This document shows positions 11,700 to 21,754 of a DNA stretch of 64,000 nt, piece after piece. The notes below the pieces were generated by a model. That model was not told the origin of the DNA. It made no database searches and worked only from the letters and a program-made list of their open reading frames with translations. Within the stretch, counting starts at the first letter, position 1; each line of letters begins with the position of its first letter. Source of the stretch: Gentiana macrophylla (taxonomy: Eukaryota > Streptophyta > Magnoliopsida > Gentianales > Gentianaceae). The position numbers and the translations under genes are program-made. The stretch is from NCBI GenBank assembly GCA_026214975.1, contig CM047805.1, forward strand, positions 191,527,620-191,591,619. The letters are read 5' to 3'.

Positions 11700-12160
11700 T
11701 ATTTTATCCCTAATTTATTATCAATCTAATCATTTTTAATTTTTTAACAACTGTTGCTAACTTATATTTTGGGACAGATGTAGTAATAAATACAATTAGG
11801 ATGCCTATGCACCGAATCTGTTAATTTTCTGAATCCGTCATTGATACCCTAATAAGCAAATACATATGTAATGTGAATAATATGTATGTGTTTATATCAA
11901 CTTCTAACCAATTGTTTTACAATTCACCTTCTTTATAATAATTTCTTTGTTTTTATAACCCAATTTTATTACAATTCAATATATGCTAAACAAAGTTAGG
12001 GGATTAATTTCCCAATTACAATAATCTGCAAGACAATTAGGAAAGGAAAACCTAAATTCGTCAACACATCTGCTGGGATGTTACAAGACTTGGTACAATA
12101 ATAATTTCTCTTTCCGGTACAATATAGTATGTGAGCGGTCGCGTCATTTTTTAAAAGTTG
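11700..12160. other. intergenic, nothing recognised
   Basis: AT-rich sequence between the LINE and the next MITE. No domain-bearing frame or repeat is visible. Confidence 0.5.
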
Positions 12161-12163
12161 CTA

Positions 12164-12424
12164 TCTTCATTCATATTTAACTGTCGTAGTTATTAAAAAT
12201 ACACATGTTAAAAAAAGTAGTTAATGTTTTAACTTAACAACAAAATGACAATAACACCCATTGAAAATAGTTAATGCAATGTTGTTTTCAATCTCCACCT
12301 CTTAATAAATAAGAGAAGATGTAGAAAAATACAATAAATAATGTTCTGAAAATGTAACCACGACAGATAAAAATGAAATTTTGATTTTGACAATTACGAC
12401 AGTTAAATAGGAACGGAAGAAGAG
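12164..12424. mobile_element. Stowaway-like MITE, about 260 bp
   Basis: The left end (TTCATTCATATTTAACTGTCGTAG) is an imperfect inverse of the right end (CTACGACAGTTAAATAGGAACG, read allowing for drift). The same end family recurs at 48416-48695. The exact boundary is uncertain by a few bases. Confidence 0.6.
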
Positions 12425-12432
12425 ACAATATA

Positions 12433-12714
12433 CTACCTCATTCCCAAAATAAGTGTCATTTTTTTAGTTTTCACACATATTAAGAAATGTAATTAATGTG
12501 TTGTGTTTTATACTACATTGACATATTTACCCCTCATAAATAATAATACGGAGTATTTGTTTTGGGATATGAAATGACTGCCAGAAATAAATGTTGGACT
12601 AAAGTTATCTTTGAAAAATAAGTATTAAATGATACATTGATAATATAAAGTGATACTTTATATAGGACAATTGTCTTAAAAAATATGGACACTTATTTTG
12701 AGAGAGAGGGGTAG
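12433..12714. mobile_element. Stowaway-like MITE, 282 bp, TA target
   Basis: The ends are CTACCTCATTCCCAAAATAAG and the inverse of CTACCCCTCTCTCTCAAAATAAG. They are flanked by TA at 12431-12432 and 12715-12716. The CTCCCTC-type ends with a TA target fit Stowaway (Tc1/mariner) elements. It is the nearer of two MITEs upstream of UGT-A. Confidence 0.82.
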
Positions 12715-12716
12715 TA

Positions 12717-13454
12717 TCTATTTGTGGAGCTTCATTGAATCCACATGGTGGGGCCTCTCATGCTGAAAGAGTTAAGAGGGTTAATTATTTTAATTGATCC
12801 CTTCAAAAATTATTTTAATTGAACCTTTCCACACAAAATTGATAGCTTTACATGCAAGCCTGGAGCATTGTGGTTAATGAGAAAATGACAGGGCTTACTC
12901 TAAAACTTTGAATAAATCAATATTATGTTATAGTTGTGAGAGTTTAGTTAATTTCTTTTTATAAATAAAAAAATGCATGATGAGATGATATTGAATGTGA
13001 ACTTTATATAAATCTTTAAAAGTAACTATATGATTATCCGTGATCAAAAGTTTGTAAATTGAATCTAATATAATAGATTCATCTTATATAGCAAAGCTTA
13101 ATAGTGTGTCACAGCTAAGGGTATCTCAAGAATAGTAAAACATAACAAACTATACGAAACGCAATAATAATAAAATAATACAAAACATCACAACATTCTT
13201 TGGTGCACATTCACAATCACAGATTATTTGTGATATTTATATTGTTGAATATTATTAGAAAATGTTAGCGTCACAACAAAACAATAACAACGAAAATACA
13301 CGAGTATAAGAATTTTCTATCTTCTATATATATTACAGTTATCCATTCATCTTCTTGCTCGAACAAAACAATTTGGATACAACACATCATTTTCCTCCAA
13401 AAAAAAAAAAAAAAAAAAAACAATCAACTAGCGACATTGTCTTCTCAAGAACGC
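12717..13454 (+). promoter_or_regulatory. UGT-A 5' flank with TATA-like run and A-tract leader
   Basis: No gene lies here. A TATATATAT run at about 13324-13332 is roughly 125 bp upstream of the UGT-A ATG. A 21-base poly-A tract (about 13400-13420) sits in the presumed leader, about 35 bp before the start codon. Confidence 0.45.
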
Positions 13455-14957
13455 ATGAATACTCATCTGAACTTCATCCTAATACCTTTAATGTCCCCAG
13501 GACACATCATCCCTATGATTGACATGGCCAAACACTTGGGACAACAAGGTGTGTCCGTAACCATAATCACCACAACCCACAACGCCGCCCGTTTTCATTC
13601 TGTAATTGAACGGGCCTCCGATTCTGGGCTCTCCGTTAAACTCCTTTCCGTCAAATTCCCGTCGGCGGAAGCAGGATTGCCGGAGGGATGTGAGAGTTCA
13701 GATACTCTCCCATCTTACGACTTATTGACCAACTTCTTTTCTGCTATTGGGATGCTGCAGCAGCCAATGGAGAAGATGATTGCAGAAATTAATCCCACCC
13801 CCTGTTGCATTATATGCGATAAATACATGTTTTGGACTTTAGAAACTGCCCAAAGATTTCAAATTCCTCGGATTATCTTTGATGGGATGAGTTGTTTCAG
13901 CGTACTGTGCAATTATAATCTGTACCACTTGGCTAAAGTTCAAGAAACCATTTCACTAGATCAAAATCAAGATCAGCCCTTTATTGTTCCCAACATTCCT
14001 GACGAAATTGTGCTTACTAAATCTCAGCTACCTGGTGCATTCAACCCCGGCCCGAAGAAATCGGATGACATTCACGAACGGGTTAGAGTAAGTGAAAAAG
14101 AAGCATTTGGGGTGGTTGTCAATAGTTTTGAAGAGCTGGAACCAAGGTATGTGGATGGATTTCGAGAGGTTGTTAAAGGAGGAAAGGTTTGGTGTATTGG
14201 GCCCTTATCAATCTGCAGTAAAGAGGTTTCAGACAAAGCTCAAAGAGGAAGCTTATCTTCATCAAATTACGAAAAATTAAGTGAGTGGCTTGATTTGCAA
14301 GAACATGGGAAAGTGGTATATGCATGTCTTGGAAGCTTGACCCGATTACCCCCAACCCAGTTCGTGGAGCTGGCTTTAGGATTAGAAGAAGCAGAGTATC
14401 CATTTATATTAGTGATAAAAGCCAAAGGAAAAGCAAAGGAAGAGATAGAAAGATGGATACTGGAAAATGGATTTGAGGAAAGAACAAAAGGGAGGAGCTT
14501 ATTAATCAGAGATTGGGCACCTCAAGCATTGATACTCTCACATCATGCAATAGGTGGATTCTTGACGCACTGTGGATGGAATTCGACAATTGAAGCAATT
14601 GCAGAAGGGGTGCCGATGATTACATGGCCTATGTTTGGAGAGCAATTCTTGAATGAGAAGCAAGTTGTGCAAATACTCAAGAATGGAGCGAGTGTCGGAG
14701 CAAAATCTATACGCAATTTAGGAGGGGAATTAGGGATGGCGGAAGGAGGAGCGACGGTGATGAAGGAGGATATCCGTAAGGCGATAGTGAAAGTGATGAA
14801 TAAAGATGGAGAAGATGCAAAAGAAACAAGAAGAAGAGCTAAACAACTTGGGAAAATGTCAAAGATGGCTATGGAGAAAGGTGGATCTTCTCATATCAAT
14901 GTGTCTCTTCTGATTCAAGAAATCCGAAGGTTTCATAATAGTTTAAGTCATTGCTAA
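13455..14957 (+). CDS. UDP-glycosyltransferase, UGT73-like (UGT-A)
   Basis: A family 1 glycosyltransferase that moves sugar from UDP-sugar to a small acceptor in the cytosol, with 500 residues in one exon. I start at ATG 13455 because the next residues, NTHLNFILIPLMSPGHIIP, form the standard N-terminal strand; an upstream in-frame TTG at 13437 is not needed. The catalytic His is His17 and the likely dyad Asp is Asp122 (CIICDKYMFW). The donor-binding PSPG box runs from Trp354 to Gln397, with the HCGWNST core and terminal Gln typical of UDP-glucose users. FEELEPRYVDGF and VWCIGPLSICSKE support the UGT73 group (terpenoid, flavonoid or phenylpropanoid acceptors). The acceptor cannot be inferred. 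It has no intron, unlike UGT-B and UGT-C, which are more alike. Confidence 0.95.
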   Translation: MNTHLNFILIPLMSPGHIIPMIDMAKHLGQQGVSVTIITTTHNAARFHSVIERASDSGLSVKLLSVKFPSAEAGLPEGCESSDTLPSYDLLTNFFSAIGMLQQPMEKMIAEINPTPCCIICDKYMFWTLETAQRFQIPRIIFDGMSCFSVLCNYNLYHLAKVQETISLDQNQDQPFIVPNIPDEIVLTKSQLPGAFNPGPKKSDDIHERVRVSEKEAFGVVVNSFEELEPRYVDGFREVVKGGKVWCIGPLSICSKEVSDKAQRGSLSSSNYEKLSEWLDLQEHGKVVYACLGSLTRLPPTQFVELALGLEEAEYPFILVIKAKGKAKEEIERWILENGFEERTKGRSLLIRDWAPQALILSHHAIGGFLTHCGWNSTIEAIAEGVPMITWPMFGEQFLNEKQVVQILKNGASVGAKSIRNLGGELGMAEGGATVMKEDIRKAIVKVMNKDGEDAKETRRRAKQLGKMSKMAMEKGGSSHINVSLLIQEIRRFHNSLSHC

Positions 14958-15600
14958 AGGCATCACATGCACCATACCAATCATGGTATTCCGTTTTTTT
15001 TTTTCTTTCTTACCGGTTTTATTATTAGCGTCTTCGTTGTTGTAAGAGGCTAGACAATCGTTCAAAAACTTAGATGTATCACAGCTACCTGGAGTATGTA
15101 ATAAGAGATAAAATAAAATAAAATAAAATTGTTTTAGATACTTGTCATAACTCTAATGTTAATAACCGATAAAACTGCAATTGAATATTACATATAGTTG
15201 AAAAATCTACGGTTACAGATTAAAAAAAAAAGATGGAAAAGCAGCCTATAATTGACCAAATAGTTCGAACATTGGTCAACTTTTGGTGTATTATTCTTTA
15301 ATTTTTTTTCTTGGTAACAAGGAAAGGAATGAGGCCTGCATAAACATTTGCACAGGAATATGTAATCACAGTACACCTGCATTTAAAAGATTCAAAATGA
15401 CTTTCATCTTTCCATTTTTATTGCTGTAAACTGTAAATGAAAACGTCTTTCATTTCAATTTTCTGTTACAGTTAATTTTGATTTCTGAAAAATAGAGAAC
15501 TTTAATAAAGGAATCACTGCGATGAAGGCAACAAATAGAGTCAAAGAGAATGGCATGAAAACACAAAATCCAGCAACCTTCATTAATAATTTCATCAACA
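14958..15600. other. UGT-A 3' flank
   Basis: The UGT-A 3' UTR should lie here; AATAAAA-like signals occur near 15110-15130. The rest is AT-rich and non-coding up to the tail of the bL33 gene on the other strand. Confidence 0.45.
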
Positions 15601-15648
15601 TGTTCAAGTATAATTGTAAAAGGATGGCAGAGCCTTACACAAGAAATC

Positions 15649-15831
15649 TCATTTCATCTTTGCCTCGGTGAAGAGCACATGACGATTCACGCGAGGATCG
15701 TATTTACGGAATTCAAGCTTCGTCTGGCTAGTCTGTAGCCTCTTGGTCTTCTTCACCACATAGAAAAAACCAGTTCCAGCAGCGGACACGAGCCTCACTA
15801 AAATCGAACCTGCCTTCTTCTTATCTCCCAT
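15649..15831 (-). CDS. ribosomal protein bL33
   Basis: This is a 60-residue protein of the bacterial-type large-subunit L33 family. It starts [20 protein letters not shown], continues GFFYVVKK, and ends [22 protein letters not shown], the conserved family C-terminus. The length is normal. It lacks an obvious cleaved presequence, as in plant nuclear L33 forms thought to serve the mitochondrial ribosome; that location is inferred. An acceptor (TTTCTAG) lies about 16 nt upstream of the ATG, at 15848-15849, so the leader is probably spliced. A plausible first non-coding exon with a GTGAGT donor is near 17880. Confidence 0.92.
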   Translation of the reverse strand: MGDKKKAGSILVRLVSAAGTGFFYVVKKTKRLQTSQTKLEFRKYDPRVNRHVLFTEAKMK

Positions 15832-15847
15832 TTCTTATATCCAAATT

Positions 15848-17879
15848 CTAGAAATCAAAAACAAAAAATAGCACATTAACTTTATCAACCACCACAAGAA
15901 AACCAAATGAAAAACTCAGAGAGATAATATGAGAAATAAACTTGACTATCCCTTAAAGGCTTAAAGCTATTGCATTTAGTCAGCCTATCCCTTTGGAAAG
16001 ATAGACATGCCCTTTATATCAACTCCCAGTCAATCTGCCATTTGGTCCCAGTGTTGTTGTTGTACCTAGGGCTAGAATCATGTCCGGACCTATCCGGTAA
16101 CGAGTCCCATCCATACAGGTTTAGGGAATCCATTTTTTCCCATTCCCGTACCCAACAAGTGTCGGGATCGGATACACGAATGTTCGGAATCCCGTCAGGT
16201 GGGAGAAGAAATCTCGAAAAATATCTTAAAATTGAACAAAATGTACATAAGCAGCGTAAAAAATTTAAATGCATTGTTAAGCAAAGCATGCACTTTAGAT
16301 ATGTAATGATCTAATACAAAATACAATGTGAAAGATAAAGGAACGAAAATATTCTCCAACCGTGCGTACAATTCATAAAGAGAAATAGCAACACGTAAAG
16401 GTCATCAGCAGTAACACTCAAAATAGTCTGTAGAAAAGCAACAAAAAGTAGAGGTGATTTGCACTGGCAATCAAAATAGGTGACAAAAACAACTTTATCC
16501 ACTAAGCCGAGAGAAGGAGCTCATATACGCTCTTTTCACAACACAAAGCTGCAGAAGGCCTGAGAAGAACATTCTGGAGTAGATGTTAAACCAGAAAATA
16601 ATATGCAACATTTTTTAGGTTTGTTTGAGACACGTGTGCATACTTTCCTGAAGAAAAATTTCATTTATAAGAGTTTGCCTCCAGAATGCAAGAAGCCTGG
16701 ACGTTCTATATAAGATTGTGTGAAACAGAACAAGTATAACTCCTTTTCTACAGCAGCTCAAATGAAAGAGTGCAAAGCTTTGAAGGGACACTACTTCTGA
16801 ATATGTACAACCATTGCGATGAAACAAAGCATTCAGTTTTTATAAGTTCTAAAAGATGAAGAAAAATAACATTCCGAGTTCATTTGGTGATCAAGAATTT
16901 AATGACTTGTGTTAATATCCGAGTAGTCTTACGACTTAGAATTAATCAGGTGATCATTGTTAAAGAATTAAGAAAAGGGAAGTAGCAGTCGGCATAAGCA
17001 AGGGAAATTTCACGGACAGTAATGCCAACAGTACTAAGACATCATGGAATTGCGGGTTGACAACTACTACAACTACGAACTGCAGAGACACAAAATTCTT
17101 AGGTTAATATTCGAGTAGTCTTACCACTTGGGATAATCAGGTGATTAGTGTTATTAAGAAAAGTGAAGAAGCACTTCAAATAAGCCAGGGAAATTCAAGG
17201 ACCGTAATGCTAACTACCAAGTAGAGACACAAAATTCCTAGGTTTAATATCCGAGTAGTCTTATGCCTTAGGAGTTAGGATAATCAGGTGATCAGTTTTG
17301 TATAAATCTACTTTCCCCTGGTCGATATATAACAATATTATGACTTAGCAGTTGGCATTGGAGGCCGTGAAATTACCCTGGCTTATGTGAAATGCAAAGA
17401 ACACAAAGAAAAAGCATAAGGAAATCCACAGATCACAGATAATCTTCCCTATAATTTCAAACAGCTGACGATGATTGAATAACTATGAGATTTGAATAAA
17501 CTAATCAAGAAAATGCATGACATCTCTTTTAACCATAATCAATAGAAGAACATGTAATTCTGACAAGAAAAAAAATTGGTTTCTGAATAAAAAGAGCAAG
17601 CATATAAATAAGATCAAGGGGTAGTGCGCCTAAAGGACAACAATATAGGGGAATTACTCTTACAGTATGCTCAGACGTAGAAGGTGTTTTTGTGGTCTGC
17701 TTAACTCTGCTGGTTTCTGATCTCAACACAACTCGAATCAGTAAAATAAGAAAGGAAATTTGCAAAAAAATAAAATAAAATCAATCAGGTAGGCCTGTAT
17801 CAGTAGAGACAGTTCCAGACTGTCTAGGGCTCCTGCCCCGGCGAGGTTGAGTAATCGGATTCTTGGAGAGTGAACTCAC
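15848..17879 (-). other. probable 5'-UTR intron of the bL33 gene
   Basis: On the minus strand a donor (ATTACTG, then GTGAGT at 17879) and an acceptor (TTTCTAG ending at 15848) would remove 2,032 bp and join a non-coding exon at about 17880-18010 to the exon with the ATG. The interval has no convincing coding frame. It contains a 45-50 bp motif repeated near 16913, 17107 and 17249 (CGAGTAGTCTTA, then TAATCAGGTGAT). Additional small exons cannot be excluded. Confidence 0.5.
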
Positions 17880-18010
17880 CAGTAATCGACCGATGAAGAG
17901 AAGTATCCAATTCCACGGCTACCTACACAAGCTCAGCCTTATTCGAATAAGGGGTAGTGATGAATTGGAGATGTGGTCGATTCAATTTTTGAGATGTATA
18001 GCATAGAAAG
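17880..18010 (-). promoter_or_regulatory. candidate leader exon and promoter of bL33
   Basis: This unique, moderately GC-rich block ends in a strong donor (CTG then GTGAGT). It is the best candidate for the first non-coding exon of the bL33 transcript. The start site is not determinable by eye. Confidence 0.4.
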
Positions 18011-18113
18011 GGCGCACAGTGAAAAGGGTGAAGTTAATTGCAACCCTACTCATTTTCTATTTTTCTTTCTACCAGGAAAAATAAATACAATAGTGTTACT
18101 AGTACTAATTATT

Positions 18114-18128
18114 ATTTTTTTGATCATG
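18114..18128 (-). mobile_element. hyper-truncated retroinsertion (about 15 bp)
   Basis: The 14-mer TAGTACTAATTATT occurs at 18100-18113 and again at 18129-18142. Between the copies lie a T run and GATCATG. Read on the minus strand this is CATGATC plus a short A tail, the structure expected of an extremely 5'-truncated poly-A retroinsertion. Confidence 0.5.
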
Positions 18129-18152
18129 TAGTACTAATTATTTTGTATAAAT

Positions 18153-18372
18153 ATTTTTTTTTTAAACAGCAACAATTTTTATTCAACCAAATCCGCTAAA
18201 ATCGCCGTAGTAACATCATTCGCGGTTAGTGCTCACCAAGAAACCAAGAGAAATGACTCTTAATCGAGCTAACAAATAAGCCGGAACGTTACCGGTGTTC
18301 CTAGCAGAAAAAAAATGAACGGAATTAAATTTAGCCACCTCCGCAATACGATCAGAATTAAACACATATGTA
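18153..18372 (-). mobile_element. 3' fragment of a second LINE (RNase H tail)
   Basis: The minus strand reads DRIAEVAKFNSVHFFSARN and then GNVPAYLLARL before a stop. This resembles the end of a LINE RNase H domain (the -RxxNxxAHxLA- region). A 3' UTR and a poly-A tail follow, seen as T's at 18153-18163 on the plus strand. Only the last 220 bp were inserted or kept. Confidence 0.6.
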
Positions 18373-19100
18373 TTGCTTGTGGCTTTCAGGGCGGGTCATC
18401 GCTTTTATTGGGTTTAAGACAAAGTCCCCGAATTGGGCCTTTTAGTTGAAATTATTTTTTTTAAAACATACTTATTGTTAGATATTTTTTCATAAATAAA
18501 TATTTTGGTTATCGTTTGCATACGAGTTGCCGTACGAATTAATGCTATCGCAACGAAACTGGGTTCGACCTGATATGTACTTACTCTTTCGACCTAAATA
18601 TTTTGGTTATCATTTTCGAACTGATACGTGTAACGGTTGCATGCTTTCATCCGGTGAACAGTGACAACCCTACCCTTTCTTGCAAGGAGTATCTCCATTC
18701 GTTTATGGTACTTGTAATCTATAAAATGCATAAGTATATGCAGACGAAAATTCATAAGTTTGACAACATCATCGGAAAAACTTTGAGTGTCCTCGGGTTT
18801 GATTCAAACAAGTCATTTGTTTGAATCAAACACCCCATTAATATTCCGAAAGAGATTTTCATTTGATCCCTTAGTGACAAATCGTGTGGGACGAAACATC
18901 TCTTAAAAGACAACATTATTAACGTGCCTTGGAGTTTCTAATTCTCTGTCAAACCCTAAGTACTACATTTTTCCAACACTTATCGCGTTTTTAACATCCG
19001 TAAATGCAAAAAATTAATAAAACTTGTTTGTATGTCCTTTTTTTTGGGTAAATTTTTTTAGTGCAAATTAGTTATAAAGCCGTCGTTAGAGAATTAATGA
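18373..19100. other. intergenic, nothing recognised
   Basis: No gene is seen. There is a short perfect palindrome near 18805-18830 (GATTCAAACAAGT, CATTTG, then TTGAATC). Confidence 0.45.
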
Positions 19101-19298
19101 TCATTTAGGACACTCCGAAATCTTATTTAGTTATAAGGACATTCTAATTTTAAGAAGGAAACTTATTTAGTTATAAAGACATTCTAATTTCAAGTGGATA
19201 AAGAAGAAGAAGGAAAAAAAGGAAGGAAGAAAGAAAGAAAAGAAAAAAAAAAGATGAAGCGCTGGAGCTGATGTTTGTTTTTTTTTAAATTGTTTTTA

Positions 19299-19790
19299 GA
19301 TGCAGTGACATTGATGTCTGAAGCAGTGACATTGATGACTTATGCAGTGAAATTGATGTCTGAAGCAGTGACATTGATAACTTATGCAGTGACATTGATG
19401 TCCGATGCAATGACATTGATGTCCGATGCGATGACATTCTTTGAATGATGCATGGACATTAAGCTAAACATTCAAGATCGTGTTAAAGAATTGAGGATTC
19501 CACAATGAATCCAATTATCGTGAGGGCACAAACAACGTGTGGCCATTACAAAGTCGTAGTGAAGAGTCTTTGTAGTTTCACCAAACTTGTACTTTATCCA
19601 TATTAAAAGCTCCACATTTGGAGAAATGCAAAACAAGAGCAGAGCTGACTGATGCAGTTGTTAGGTTTTATGCAGTGACATTGACGACTTATGCAGTGAC
19701 ATTGATGTCTGATGCAGGACATTGATGACTTTTGCAGTGACATTGATGACTGTATTTACAATTAGATAATTGATGCAATGATATTGATGT
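19299..19790 (+). repeat. 21-24 bp minisatellite, two blocks
   Basis: GCAGTGACATTGATG followed by TCTGAA, ACTTAT or TCCGAT is repeated about seven times from 19299 to 19437 and about four times from 19664 to 19790. A unique spacer of about 220 bp separates the blocks. It lies inside the foldback element. Confidence 0.85.
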
Positions 19791-19983
19791 CACCGCATAT
19801 ACAACTTGATACACACATTTGATAACTTTGTAAAGTAACTTTATTTCTTTGTTATCTTTAAATATTTGATTGATGTTGGTTTATTTGATTAGTGTTGGTT
19901 TAAATTTTCGATAACTTTGTAAAATAACTGTATTTCTTTTGTTTTTATTTTTGGTTTAAATGCATAATTTTACAACCAAAGGT

Positions 19984-20157
19984 ATGCATAAATTGTTACA
20001 ATAACACGTCACTGCATAAATCGTTACAATAACACGTCACATGCATAATTCGATACAATAAGACATCTTTGCATAGATAGATTGCTACAATAAGAAGTCA
20101 TTCATAAATCGCTACTGAGACGCGTCATTCGCATAAATCGCTACAATGAGATGTCAC
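19984..20157 (+). repeat. about 30-bp minisatellite
   Basis: About six diverged units of GCATAAATCGNTACAATAA plus CACGTCAC or AGAAGTCAT. It lies inside the foldback element, unrelated in sequence to the 21-24 bp array in the same element. Confidence 0.75.
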
Positions 20158-20711
20158 CGATCAAGGTTGTCAATGGATCGCGCGGCGGTCAATACATCAT
20201 GGTAGCCAATGAATCGCTACCGTGAATGCATCGGGGTGGTTAATGGATCCGGTGGCCAATGCATCCGGGTAGGTGGTCAATGCATGTGGTGATCAATACG
20301 CCACGTCGATTTTTATGTAGAAAAAAATTGATTTTATGAAATTTATTTGGAAAAATATCAAATTTGATTTTAGAATAAAGAAGACGAAAAAAATATGAAC
20401 TTTAGTGAAAAAATTATGATGATCCGAATTTTAGATCAAAATATATGACCTTTAGAAATATGGTGAATTATAAAACAAAAGAAAAACAAAAAAAAAAAAA
20501 AAACCCTCGCACACCGTAAGTTTTTTTTTGTTTTGTTTTGTTATGTTTTTTTTATTTTATTTTATTACTTTGAACCTTTTTTTTCCTCCTTCTTTTTTTT
20601 TCTTCTTCCTCTTTATCCACTTGAAATTAGAATGTCTTTATAACTAAATAAGTTTCCTTCTTAAAATTAGAATGTTCTTATAACTAAATAAGATTTGAGT
20701 CATTCTATTAC

Positions 20712-21640
20712 CCTAATAAGTTGAAAATCATCCTTTTAAATAATTGACCCATTTTTTTTTTGGTACTTTTATCAATTAAGTAAAAAAATTTGCGCTTTAT
20801 CAAAAATAAAGTTAACATAGTATATTAGGTTGGATCGGATTAAATCTACACGATTTTTTTTTTTCTTTTAAATAAACATTGTACTGCCGCCCGACACTGC
20901 GCGTTAAGACAAGGCCTGGTCTCATGGCTAAAGATAAGGCCGACCATGGCGGCTTTCATTTAATAAAATGCCTGTTCTAAAAAAAAAACCTAATTAGGGT
21001 GCCTAGTTATACCAAAAACCTAATAATTGTAATGTAATAACGGGTCGACAAAAGTCGGGGTTCGGGAATGGCAAGGTGCATAGTTGTACCAATTAGGGGT
21101 GTTCACCATATGTGTTTGGAAAAGATAACAACAAAAGCAAATATCTGTAACGTGAAGACGTCAATTTCTAAGAACAATATGTCATCACGTAAATCATTCA
21201 AAAAAAAAAATGAAATGACCTCAGTATCATTCTTGAGCACTAGAGGTTCGACTCATTGTGATCAAATAAAGAATCCAAACAGTTGTTTTGAAATCCATAA
21301 ACGGATTTTTTAAGCTTCAATATCATTTTAGCGTCTTCACACATGAAGCCCTATATACACGCATCATCTGACCTATGTTATAGTCATTACATATAGCTGA
21401 AACAAACATAATCTGAATAGATTTAAACATAATTGGTAGCGTGTTCAGTATGTGAATTTTTTCATACCAACTTAGCTTTATTGATAATAATTTTACCATA
21501 CTATGTACGTTGTACCATAAATAATTTCCTATCAAAAGACTTTGCTATCAATTTTCCCTCCCTTCAATATAAAATGGATTATAAAAATATAATACAACAT
21601 TCTTGCAACAGCCGAATTAACTATTGCACCGTCATTTGAT
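20712..21640. other. intergenic; possible small retroelement tail
   Basis: A block at about 20870-20990, richer in GC than its surroundings, ends in an A run and may be a short poly-A retroelement copy. From about 21645 the sequence becomes the 3' flank shared by all UGT-B/C copies. No gene is seen. Confidence 0.4.
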
Positions 21641-21754
21641 GTTAGTGCAAAACAACAAACCACTAATACATGAAATTTAGAAGGTAATTATTAATTCATA
21701 TGTCATACAACTCTAATTATAATGAAAGAAATACATAAATCAGGAATGCATGAT

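Larger units (their letters stand above)
19105..20711. mobile_element. foldback/Mutator-like element with long inverted arms and internal arrays
   Basis: Arms of about 125 bp (about 19105-19230 and 20585-20711) are near-perfect inverted copies; both carry TTATTTAGTTATAA, ACATTCTAATTT and AAGTGGATAAAG. The 1.35-kb interior has no transposase. It carries three low-complexity tandem blocks: a 21-24 bp unit (GCAGTGACATTGATG) at 19299-19437 and 19664-19790, a unit of about 30 bp (GCATAAATCGTTACAATAA) at about 19984-20157, and a degenerate GGTCAATGCATC block to about 20290. Target duplications could not be fixed. Confidence 0.75.

Noticed and set aside
13437..13454. Upstream in-frame TTG as start of UGT-A
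   Set aside because: Plant initiation uses ATG, and ATG 13455 leads directly into the standard UGT N-terminus.
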